From: Methylococcaceae bacterium UBA7658
GTDB lineage: Bacteria > Pseudomonadota > Gammaproteobacteria > Methylococcales > Methylomonadaceae
Assembly: GCA_002483425.1 (NCBI GenBank)
Contig: DLHW01000055.1
Location: 1-13,844 of the forward strand
Direction of reading: 5' to 3'
Length of the DNA: 13,844 bases
Part shown: piece after piece, positions 7,504 through 13,756 of the stretch
How the letters are laid out: each line of letters begins with the position of its first letter
Numbering within the stretch: position 1 is the first letter of the stretch
The notes under the pieces: generated by a model
Told to the model about the DNA's origin: nothing
Databases searched by the model: none
The model's input: the letters and a program-made list of their open reading frames with translations, nothing else
Translations under genes and position numbers: made by a program

Positions 7504-7845
7504 TTAGGTGCCGGAACAATCATAAGATACGGTAAAACGTCCGCCCACAAAATCAATTAGAGCTTCTGAAACTTGCTTTTCAGCGGTAACGGTTTCAAAC
7601 ACAAATTCAATCCCTTTATCTTTTCTTATATTTTGAATGGGTATATCGCTACGCTCATACCAGCCAAGCATCCAATTACCTTCAGAAAATTTTTCAAATG
7701 TCATCGACGTTTTTTCGCCATTCCTAACGTATGTTTCTTTATAAGTAGGCTCAGTCCAGAGTATTGCTGCAATCGAATCATCCATTGAGTTTGGGTTATT
7801 GCTGGAAATCTTATTAATCGCAGATTCAGTTAAATTGACTTTCAT
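7504..7845 (-). CDS. Unknown 113-residue protein between mch and the DUF3147 gene
   Basis: I do not recognise this protein. It starts MKVNLTESAINKISS, has a charged middle with GNWMLGWYERSDIP (56-69), and ends with FVFETVTAEKQ, EALIDFVGGRFTVSYD and a single Cys near the C terminus. It has no signal peptide or membrane segment. The start resembles HesB/IscA-type small proteins only weakly, and the cysteines that bind Fe-S clusters are absent, so I do not assign that family. The open frame extends upstream into mch to position 8100, but those residues are a shadow of mch. An alternative ATG at 7875 would add ten residues and overlap the mch stop by 11 bases, the same overlap as between the ATP-grasp gene and mch. 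Co-directional packing between mch and the DUF3147 gene supports it being real. Confidence 0.7.
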   Translation of the reverse strand: MKVNLTESAINKISSNNPNSMDDSIAAILWTEPTYKETYVRNGEKTSMTFEKFSEGNWMLGWYERSDIPIQNIRKDKGIEFVFETVTAEKQVSEALIDFVGGRFTVSYDCSGT

Positions 7846-7864
7846 TGAAGACAAAGCCAAATAC

Positions 7865-8857
7865 CTAACAATCATTAAGCCCAAACGATAAATCCAACAA
7901 GGCATTATCCAATTTCCCCGCCCTGAAACTATTGCCGGATTCCATTGCTGTGACAAGCACCGACGCAGGACTGAATAGCATAGGGTCAATTTTGAAAAAA
8001 TCGTATTCGTATTGTTTGAAAATGTCTGCAAACGGCTTGCCGTAGTCTTTAGAAGTTGAACTGGGTAAGTCGTTCGCCAGTTGTTGCGCGGCCGCATCAT
8101 CGCCTTTCACAAACAAATGCACTTGCCCCGCAAATAAGATCGCGTCGTTGGTGCGGCCCATTGCCTTGACAAATTTGGGATGAGGTGGACAAACTGGCGC
8201 GCTGCCACTGCCGTCGATAATATTTTCCAAAGGAAAATGCAAGGCATGCGCCTTGTGCATGGCGACTTCCAGAACCCGCGCCACCACTTGTACGCACCCC
8301 GCCAAGCTACTCGTAGGTGTAACAATAACCGTCAGTTTTGCCGGTTTGATATTGCAAGCCGCCGCTACTTTTTCGATGATTTCTATCGGAGGAACGGAGT
8401 CATTCTCGATCACCAGCGTTGCATTATCCGCCGCATCTCGATAAGCCAATTCCTTATACAATTCTTCTACAGGTTCTTTTTTACCTTCTTTCAACTTGGT
8501 CGCCATCGCGCGGGCCGGGCCAGAACCGAGTGCGTAATATTTTTCGTGCGACAAACTCCAGCCCGCGTATTGGCTGCCGAGACAGCTCAGCACCGGGTTA
8601 CTGGAATAGACATTAACCGATAACGGCCAATTTTCGGTATAGGCGCGCTGACCGATGCCGACCTTGCCTAATCCGCCCATACAGATTTCGGCGACAATCC
8701 GGCCTGCTTCAAGGCCGCCCGGAACTTTGATACCGGCGTCAATAATCGTGCAACCATTTTTCAATTGCTCAACGCTTATCCTTAAAGAATTAGCGTTATC
8801 GATCAAATATTTCACTAAGGGCTGAGTCAACGTATTGACGCTGGCGTTATATTCCAT
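7865..8857 (-). CDS. mch: Methenyltetrahydromethanopterin cyclohydrolase
   Basis: Mch hydrolyses N5,N10-methenyl-H4MPT to N5-formyl-H4MPT (EC 3.5.4.27), the third step of H4MPT-linked formaldehyde oxidation, in the cytoplasm. The 330-residue length is normal. Family stretches include DAGIKVPGGLEAGR (40-53), GGLGKVGIG (61-69), SNPVLSCLGSQYAGW (86-100), LGSGPARA (110-117), DSVPP (153-157), TPTSSLAG (180-187), DGSGSAPVCPPHP (215-227) and GRTNDAILFAGQVHLFV (234-250). Its ATG overlaps the end of the preceding ATP-grasp gene by 11 bases, which suggests coupling. The ribosome-binding site is weak, as expected for a coupled gene. Confidence 0.97.
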   Translation of the reverse strand: MEYNASVNTLTQPLVKYLIDNANSLRISVEQLKNGCTIIDAGIKVPGGLEAGRIVAEICMGGLGKVGIGQRAYTENWPLSVNVYSSNPVLSCLGSQYAGWSLSHEKYYALGSGPARAMATKLKEGKKEPVEELYKELAYRDAADNATLVIENDSVPPIEIIEKVAAACNIKPAKLTVIVTPTSSLAGCVQVVARVLEVAMHKAHALHFPLENIIDGSGSAPVCPPHPKFVKAMGRTNDAILFAGQVHLFVKGDDAAAQQLANDLPSSTSKDYGKPFADIFKQYEYDFFKIDPMLFSPASVLVTAMESGNSFRAGKLDNALLDLSFGLNDC

Positions 8858-9986
8858 GAACTTGAAACCTGTTTAATGCGTTAATAATGAAGTTTTGCTG
8901 GGTTAGTAACTGCTCGTGGACCGCTTGTGGCGTTTGAGCATAGGTAATCATACTGCAAATCGGCTGGCCCGCGCTAATTACAGTATCCGCATCGGGTATA
9001 TCCATAACGTCTTCAGGCCAGTTGAAACCGCACGGGATGGTTAAATTCTGCGGCGCGTAAATCACCTGATAACCTGTTATACCGGCTTTTACCGGCTGAT
9101 AATCGGCTAATTCGCCCTGACATGCTTTGACGTGACCGCCGAATAGATCGGCATCGTATAATTGCATGCTGGCTGGTGGTCTCGGGTTGATTTCCAGGAC
9201 GTAACTTGCCTCACCGTTCTGAATAAAATCTAGCGAATTCAATCCATTGAGCGATAACGCCGCCACCAGCTTATCGACCCAGCAAGCTAGCTGAAATTTT
9301 TGCCTCTTCGTTAACCGGGTGTGGTTCATGATCCCTGAAAACATAAATTCGGCATTTTCATTTAACGCGACCGCCCATTGCCGGTTAAAACCAACGATTT
9401 GGCTTCGCTCGCCATCGGCGAGAAACAAAACGGAATGCGCTTCGCCTTTCTGATGCTTTTGCCAATAAACGTCAAAACCGGTTAGCTCGTCTTTACAGTA
9501 TTTTTTTATCCCGATACCGCCCTGCCCCTGCGCCGGTTTAACTAACCAGCCGTGAAAATCCGCCGGACGGCTGAATGAAATTTTAGGATAGGGTATCGAT
9601 AAATAATCAAGCACCGCGAAAAATAGCCGTTTATCGTTTACCGCATCAAATACCTCCGGCGAGTTTCCGTACAAAACGAAATAATCTTGCAACAACTCTA
9701 TACTTTTATTATGAGGTTCGAAACCGCTGCCATAAACTGCAGCTTTGACAGGATATCGGCGGCAATAATATTCAACAGCCGGTTGTAAATAAGCGCTCTC
9801 TAATGACGTAACTTTATGATAAGCCTCTGCAAACGCCTGAGTGTCGCAATCGCCGTAAAGGTCAATCGCTAACGGCGTCTTCCCCGCTTTCCGGGCGGCT
9901 TGCGTCAATAGCCGGGCAGATTTCGCAACGACTAAAATATAGTCCGCTTTAAGCGCCGGTTGCCTGATATTTAATTTCCGTTTCAC
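8847..9986 (-). CDS. ATP-grasp ligase of the H4MPT gene cluster (archaeal-type carboligase-like family)
   Basis: This 379-residue protein is an ATP-grasp enzyme resembling the archaeal 'predicted ATP-dependent carboligase' group that also occurs in methylotroph H4MPT islands (orf17 or orfY in older nomenclature; I cannot tell which). It shows LVKPAQGQGGIGIKKY (148-163, ATP lysine and glycine loop), the FMFSGIMNHTRL stretch (214-225), LNSLDFI (249-255) and YVLEINPRPPASM (262-274, metal-binding Glu and Asn). It heads the minus-strand run and overlaps mch by 11 bases. Translation starts with GTG 9986; an in-frame TGA immediately upstream excludes a longer form, and no clear ribosome-binding site is visible. 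A role in amide-bond formation during H4MPT or methylofuran synthesis is inferred; the substrate is unknown. Confidence 0.8.
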   Translation of the reverse strand: MKRKLNIRQPALKADYILVVAKSARLLTQAARKAGKTPLAIDLYGDCDTQAFAEAYHKVTSLESAYLQPAVEYYCRRYPVKAAVYGSGFEPHNKSIELLQDYFVLYGNSPEVFDAVNDKRLFFAVLDYLSIPYPKISFSRPADFHGWLVKPAQGQGGIGIKKYCKDELTGFDVYWQKHQKGEAHSVLFLADGERSQIVGFNRQWAVALNENAEFMFSGIMNHTRLTKRQKFQLACWVDKLVAALSLNGLNSLDFIQNGEASYVLEINPRPPASMQLYDADLFGGHVKACQGELADYQPVKAGITGYQVIYAPQNLTIPCGFNWPEDVMDIPDADTVISAGQPICSMITYAQTPQAVHEQLLTQQNFIINALNRFQVHGI

Positions 9987-10007
9987 TCAAAAAATAATAA
10001 CGTGTGT

Positions 10008-10028
10008 TTTTTAAAATTATTTTAAAAA
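10008..10028. repeat. Perfect AT-only palindrome in the divergent intergenic region
   Basis: TTTTTAAAAT (10008-10017) and ATTTTAAAAA (10019-10028) are perfect inverted arms around one base. It lies 22 bases upstream of the GTG that opens the H4MPT run. It could be an operator, an AT-rich promoter element or a bend, or chance in AT-rich spacer DNA. Confidence 0.4.
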
Positions 10029-10054
10029 GCGCCAGCAAGTTTCCCTATCGAGGC

Positions 10055-10060
10055 TATAAT
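10055..10060 (+). promoter_or_regulatory. Candidate -10 element for the small coiled-coil/membrane gene
   Basis: A consensus TATAAT lies 68 bases upstream of the ATG at 10129 on the plus strand. No good -35 hexamer is visible 16-18 bases before it, so it would need an activator or another feature. It is the only strong -10 match in the divergent gap. Confidence 0.3.
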
Positions 10061-10128
10061 TGGCGAAACCGGTAATCTACCATGCCTGAAATAAGGTAAT
10101 CCCAATATTCTCGAGGTCTTAAAAAATA

Positions 10129-10431
10129 ATGGAAAACGCTAATAAAGAAAAGATGAGTAAGCAATTGGATGCCCAGTTGCTAGAACTGGAAGAACGATTT
10201 AATACTTTTTTAAAGGAACTTGAAGAAGATTTCGACTTTGTGCCTTCAGCCGTGGCGAATAAAAATCATAAGGAAGAAGACGATTACTATCCGGAGTTCG
10301 ATAACCGGCTCGCCAACATTGAAAGGAAATACGCCAGCGTCGATAGAAAATATAATATCGTTTTGGCACTTACCACTCTATTAATGTTGAGTGTGATCGG
10401 TTATTTGGTTTACGTGCTTTTTTACCGTTAA
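10129..10431 (+). CDS. Small coiled-coil protein with a C-terminal membrane anchor, unknown function
   Basis: The 100-residue protein is highly charged over residues 1-75, with a probable coiled coil near 10-35 (LDAQLLELEERFNTFLKELEE) and a second helical stretch at 57-76. One hydrophobic segment follows (77-97), then a three-residue tail. This is the layout of a tail-anchored protein with its charged part in the cytoplasm. I recognise no family. GAGG lies 12 bases before ATG 10129, which is rather far; ATG 10153 is an alternative. It is divergent from the H4MPT run and ends 14 bases from the converging ubiX gene, with no terminator between them. The amphipathic-plus-anchor pattern and strand isolation suggest a real gene. 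Confidence 0.65.
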   Translation: MENANKEKMSKQLDAQLLELEERFNTFLKELEEDFDFVPSAVANKNHKEEDDYYPEFDNRLANIERKYASVDRKYNIVLALTTLLMLSVIGYLVYVLFYR

Positions 10432-10445
10432 TAGTTCAACACACT

Positions 10446-11018
10446 TTACATTCCCGTCCAGGGCTTATAAAGGCCCTCCGCATTTACCCCGAACATATCC
10501 AAAACCCTGCCAACCGTTTCATTAACCATATCGGTCATGGAGTCCGATTTGTTATAAAACGCGGGCATCGGTGGAAAAATGATTCCGCCCGCCTCCGCCA
10601 CAATAGCCATATTACGGATTTGAATCAGATTGAGCGGCGCTTCTCTAGGCACTAATACTAAACGGCGGCGCTCTTTAAGCGCCACGTCGGCCGCACGGGT
10701 AATTAAATTATCCCCGAAACCGTGTGCAACGGCAGCTAGTGTCTTCATCGAACACGGGGCAATAATCATACCCTCGGTCTTAAACCCGCCGCTGGCGATG
10801 CTGGCGGCAATGTCGTCGATACCGTGGCTCACATCCGCTAAGGCCGCCAATTCCGCCCTTTTCATGTTCATCTCATGTTTTAAGTTAACTACGCCGGCAT
10901 CGGAAATAACAAAATGAGTTTCCCATTCCGTTTGTTCGCGTAAAACTTGCAGCATTCTTACGCCGTAAATAGCGCCGGTCGCGCCGCTCATGGCGATAAT
11001 CAAACGTTTTTTTTGCAT
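10446..11018 (-). CDS. ubiX: Flavin prenyltransferase UbiX
   Basis: UbiX prenylates FMN with dimethylallyl phosphate to make the cofactor used by the UbiD decarboxylase in ubiquinone synthesis. The 190-residue protein has the flavin-binding start IIAMSGATGAIYGVRML, then IIAPCSMKTLAAVAHGFGDNLITRAADVALKERR and LVLVPREAPLNLIQIRNM, all characteristic of UbiX/Pad1. Length matches E. coli UbiX. ATG 11018 is preferred because AGGA sits six bases upstream; ATG 11021, overlapping the pip stop by one base, is also possible and adds one Met. In this C1 context a flavoprotein dihydromethanopterin reductase was considered, but the motifs favour UbiX. It is the last gene of the vapB-vapC-pip-ubiX run. Confidence 0.93.
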   Translation of the reverse strand: MQKKRLIIAMSGATGAIYGVRMLQVLREQTEWETHFVISDAGVVNLKHEMNMKRAELAALADVSHGIDDIAASIASGGFKTEGMIIAPCSMKTLAAVAHGFGDNLITRAADVALKERRRLVLVPREAPLNLIQIRNMAIVAEAGGIIFPPMPAFYNKSDSMTDMVNETVGRVLDMFGVNAEGLYKPWTGM

Positions 11019-11020
11019 CA

Positions 11021-11977
11021 TTAATCCTGAATACCGGCAAAACAGTCGGTTGCACGAACCAGAGAATCGATCATTTCCTCGTGCTGGGCGATATGTCCGG
11101 CATTAGGCAATACGATGAAATCCGCCTGCGGTAAAGCATGATGAAGACTGTAGCCTGCTTCCATCGGACAAACCAAGTCGTAGCGACCGTGAATGATAGT
11201 GGTTGGAATTGCTTGCAGCAACCCGCAATTCTCTAGGATTTGGTTTTCTTCAATAAAATAACAGTTTATTGCGTAATGTAATTCCATACGCACTTGCTGA
11301 ACCGTTAATTCAGGGATTTCATCGCACTCAATTCGTTCTTGCGGTTGAAAAGCTTTTCCCATCGCTAACTGGCCGTTCCATGCCTGCCACTCAACAGAGA
11401 CTTGTTTTTGCAAGCGTTCATCGCCGGTATTGATGGCAGACCATAAACCTTCCACAAAATTGTCGCGACCCTGTGGTAGAGCGCACCCGGCCAACCGTTG
11501 CCATTGTTCCGGATAGACCCGATTTGCACCCGTTGAAATAAACCAGTCCATATCTTGCCGCCGTGCTAAAAATACACCGCGAACAATAAGACCCAGCACA
11601 CTTTGTGTGTGTTGTTGGGCATACAGCAAAGCGAGCGCACCGCCCCAAGATCCGCCGAATACCAGCCATTTTCCAATGCCGAGATAAATACGGATACGCT
11701 CCATATCATCGATCAAGTTCTGCGTCGTATTGCCTTCCATTTCACCGAAAGGTAACGATTGCCCGCATCCGCGCTGGTCGAACAGGATGATTTTATATTT
11801 ATCAGGATGAAAAAATCGGCGATGATCCGGTTTGGTGCCAGAACACGGGCCACCGTGCAAAAAAACCGCCGGAATACCATCAGGATTACCGCTTAATTCG
11901 ACGTAAACGGAATGTTGGCTACCGGTTTCCAGGAAAAAAGTACGGTAAGGGAAAAGTTCAGGATAAAGTATGTTCAT
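11021..11977 (-). CDS. pip: Proline iminopeptidase-like alpha/beta hydrolase (S33)
   Basis: The 318-residue protein matches bacterial prolyl aminopeptidases, which release N-terminal proline from peptides. It has FLHGGP (39-44), DHRRFF and LFDQRGCGQS (65-74), NTTQNLIDDMERIR, the nucleophile elbow GGSWGG with Ser110, GRYDLVCP with Asp267 and NAGHIAQHEE with His295, so the triad is complete. The usual HGGPG motif reads HGGPC here, and the following GGCSP block reads SGTKP. The Cys replaces a Gly next to the oxyanion hole and might alter activity. The start lies two bases after the vapC stop and the stop overlaps ubiX, so translation is probably coupled. Confidence 0.9.
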   Translation of the reverse strand: MNILYPELFPYRTFFLETGSQHSVYVELSGNPDGIPAVFLHGGPCSGTKPDHRRFFHPDKYKIILFDQRGCGQSLPFGEMEGNTTQNLIDDMERIRIYLGIGKWLVFGGSWGGALALLYAQQHTQSVLGLIVRGVFLARRQDMDWFISTGANRVYPEQWQRLAGCALPQGRDNFVEGLWSAINTGDERLQKQVSVEWQAWNGQLAMGKAFQPQERIECDEIPELTVQQVRMELHYAINCYFIEENQILENCGLLQAIPTTIIHGRYDLVCPMEAGYSLHHALPQADFIVLPNAGHIAQHEEMIDSLVRATDCFAGIQD

Positions 11978-11979
11978 AC

Positions 11980-12363
11980 TTAGATGACCGGCTTAAATTC
12001 TTTTAAGGAAATATCTTTCAGAAAACGATAATGTTTCACATTAGCCGTTAATACATCGAAGCCATTGACAACTGCTGTCGCACTAATCAATGCATCGGCT
12101 AGCTGCAAGGAATGGCTTAGATAATATTGTTCGACGTAGAACATCGCTTTAGCTGAAATATCTTCCGTAATGTACGCTATTTTTGCATTCCAAACCCGTA
12201 AAGCCCGGCGCAAACATATTAGCTCTTGCTTATTTCGCATACCCTGAACCAGTTCGATATAGCTCACAACCGAAATATGAAACTCTGACAACGCCTTGAT
12301 TTCGCTTTGGGCATTAAGGTTGCCTTTCAGATACCAAATTAATACATCAGTATCTACCAGCAT
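11980..12363 (-). CDS. vapC: VapC-type PIN-domain toxin ribonuclease
   Basis: This 127-residue PIN-domain protein should be the RNase toxin of a type II toxin-antitoxin pair. The acidic active site is complete: Asp4 and Asp6 in LVDTDVLIWYLKG, Glu37 in SYIELVQGM, Asp90 in LQLADALISATA, and TANVKHY (106-112) at the usual C-terminal position. ATG 12363 overlaps the antitoxin stop in a TGATG arrangement; an adjacent TTG 12366 would add one residue. The arrangement with the antitoxin first is standard for vapBC. The start of the downstream pip gene lies only two bases after its stop. Confidence 0.93.
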   Translation of the reverse strand: MLVDTDVLIWYLKGNLNAQSEIKALSEFHISVVSYIELVQGMRNKQELICLRRALRVWNAKIAYITEDISAKAMFYVEQYYLSHSLQLADALISATAVVNGFDVLTANVKHYRFLKDISLKEFKPVI

Positions 12364-12608
12364 CAAGAAAACCGGCTTTTACGTAAGCCACGAACATATT
12401 CCCCGACACTATCGATATCTTCACGATCATGCCAGATACCAAACAATACATTCTCGTCTTGCATAGGTTCAGGCGACTTAGGATCTTCATAAGGCACTAA
12501 TTTAGCGCATGGCTTCCCCCTGAAGGTAATAACCACGCTGTCACCCCTGCTTACCGCATCCAGAAGCTCTTTAGAATGAAACCTGAGTTCTTTGGCTGTC
12601 GCTTTCAT
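12363..12608 (-). CDS. vapB: VapB/Phd-YefM-type antitoxin
   Basis: The 81-residue protein begins MKATAKELRFHSKELLDAVSRGDSVVITFRGKP, the typical Phd/YefM-like DNA-binding domain ending in the CAKLVPYE strand. The acidic, flexible second half (residues 44-81) would wrap the VapC active site. It precedes and overlaps the toxin gene. A GGGG ribosome-binding site lies about nine bases upstream. A perfect palindrome 25 bases upstream of the start is a likely autoregulatory operator. Confidence 0.92.
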   Translation of the reverse strand: MKATAKELRFHSKELLDAVSRGDSVVITFRGKPCAKLVPYEDPKSPEPMQDENVLFGIWHDREDIDSVGEYVRGLRKSRFS

Positions 12609-12632
12609 AATGGCACGCCCCTTAAAGTATTA

Positions 12633-12656
12633 ATTTCAAAGTGTAAACTTTGAAAT
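12633..12656. promoter_or_regulatory. Operator palindrome of the vapBC operon
   Basis: ATTTCAAAGT (12633-12642) and ACTTTGAAAT (12647-12656) are perfect 10-bp inverted arms around GTAA. On the minus strand, a weak promoter can be drawn with TTTCAA and TAATAC 17 bases apart overlapping the palindrome. Binding of the antitoxin or the VapBC complex would then block transcription, as is usual for type II modules. Confidence 0.7.
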
Positions 12657-12683
12657 ATAACTCGTCAACACCATTTTTCAGGC

Positions 12684-12711
12684 AAAAAAAAGGAGGGCTT
12701 ACGCCCTCCTT
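12684..12711 (-). terminator. Intrinsic terminator of the outer-membrane protein gene
   Basis: AGGAGGGC (12691-12698) pairs perfectly with GCCCTCCT (12703-12710) around the loop TTAC, extendable by one A-T pair. On the minus strand the stem is followed by eight T (complement of 12684-12691). It lies about 50 bases after the barrel gene's stop and insulates vapBC from it. Confidence 0.9.
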
Positions 12712-12758
12712 CCTGTTGACATCCTTATCGGACGATGTCCATATCTTATTCTGTTTCC

Positions 12759-13655
12759 TTAGAAACCGAGACCTACGTATCCACCGGCGGTAAACCCATC
12801 GGTGTTAACTCCGTCGGCGCTTCTGCTCGTTAGATGATAACGAGCATCCACGCCTACGTACATACTTTTCCAGATGTTGTAGTCCGCACCGGCGCCGAAC
12901 ATCATGCCTGGATTAAATACAGTAATAGATTCTGATGGCGGGCTTATAACATGGAAAGCAAGACCAACCGGAATAACCCACGGTCTGATTTTGCTGCCTT
13001 TCATGAATTTGATTTTTGGCGACGCCGTTATGCTGAACTGGCTAACCGAAACCCTTTGTATTTTCAGGGTGGCGTTAACACCTGGAGAGCCATCGATATT
13101 TGGTTCGCCTAATCCAGCACCGTCGCTAGATACGCCTACACCGGTTGCCTGTCCAAAATCTTTCCACTCTAACATCAATTCACCCAAAACCTCAGTATTT
13201 GGCATTAACCCCCAAACATCGTCGGTTAAACCGAAATCAAAACCGGCACCAATGTAAAAGCCTTCATCGTCACCCGGCTGAATACCGAGTGGTCTTGCTT
13301 CGTCTGGGATAGAAACACCACTACGAGAGTGGTCGTTTTTGGTATAACCGCCGCGGAAGAATAAAAGGTTGTCGAACTTTCTGCTTTCCGGTTTGTTCTT
13401 ATGTTCTTGCATCCAAGCATCGAGTTCTTGAACTTTAGCGGAATCCGCACCGCCGCCGGCCGATGCTCTGATCGCGGACATTTCGTCTTGCATGGCGCGT
13501 AATTGGGCTTCCAACACGTCAACCTTACTAACCAAAGCGGCTTCGGTCGCATGGTGTTGCGCGCGGGTGCCTGCAACCGCTTGTTGAGATACGGCAACGC
13601 CTGCCACTGTTAAGGTAGCTGCGGCAATGCCCAACGCCAATTTAGTTTTCTTCAT
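12759..13655 (-). CDS. Outer-membrane beta-barrel protein with an N-terminal coiled-coil segment
   Basis: The 298-residue protein has a signal peptide (1-28, KKTK start, Ala-rich core, AVA cleavage site). A helical, coiled-coil-like stretch follows (about 35-65, VSKVDVLEAQLRAMQDEMSAIR) and a short Gly/Ala linker. From about residue 96 to the end, alternating aromatic/hydrophobic strands (FFRGGYTKN, GFYIGAGFDFGL, MLEWKDFG, KSMYVGVDARYHL, GGYVGLGF) and a final Phe indicate a small outer-membrane barrel. I cannot name a specific family. A strong GAGGGGGA ribosome-binding site, a candidate extended -10 promoter and a strong terminator suggest a highly expressed single-gene unit. The periplasmic coiled coil could trimerise the protein or contact peptidoglycan; that is inference. 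Confidence 0.8.
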   Translation of the reverse strand: MKKTKLALGIAAATLTVAGVAVSQQAVAGTRAQHHATEAALVSKVDVLEAQLRAMQDEMSAIRASAGGGADSAKVQELDAWMQEHKNKPESRKFDNLLFFRGGYTKNDHSRSGVSIPDEARPLGIQPGDDEGFYIGAGFDFGLTDDVWGLMPNTEVLGELMLEWKDFGQATGVGVSSDGAGLGEPNIDGSPGVNATLKIQRVSVSQFSITASPKIKFMKGSKIRPWVIPVGLAFHVISPPSESITVFNPGMMFGAGADYNIWKSMYVGVDARYHLTSRSADGVNTDGFTAGGYVGLGF

Positions 13656-13727
13656 CGTCTTCCCCCTCTTGAGGTTGTTATTTTACAAAAATTTGCTTTA
13701 TTACAACAAAACTTTCTTACGGTACAC

Positions 13728-13756
13728 ATACTAGCAGCATTTCCCTAACTCTACAA
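13728..13756 (-). promoter_or_regulatory. Candidate extended -10 promoter of the outer-membrane protein gene
   Basis: On the minus strand TTGTAG (13756-13751) and TAGTAT (13733-13728) are 17 bases apart, and TGC directly precedes the -10, giving an extended -10. The leader before ATG 13655 would be about 65 bases and AT-rich. Individual hexamer matches are modest. The remaining bases to 13844 are AT-rich spacer in which I see no gene. Confidence 0.45.

Noticed and set aside
7846..8100. N-terminal 85 residues of a possible 198-residue protein
   Set aside because: This stretch lies wholly or mostly inside mch in another frame. The composition is atypical, and an internal ATG at 7845 gives a sensible start.
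8180..8623. 147-residue plus-strand frame opposite mch
   Set aside because: It is antisense to well-conserved mch, is rich in Arg and Cys with no recognisable motif, and has no ribosome-binding site.
10446..11018. Flavoprotein dihydromethanopterin reductase of the C1 pathway
   Set aside because: The motifs match UbiX flavin prenyltransferase, and the gene is in the vapBC-pip unit rather than the H4MPT run.
13226..13597. 123-residue minus-strand frame inside the barrel gene
   Set aside because: It is an alternative frame of a gene with a clear signal peptide, promoter and terminator.
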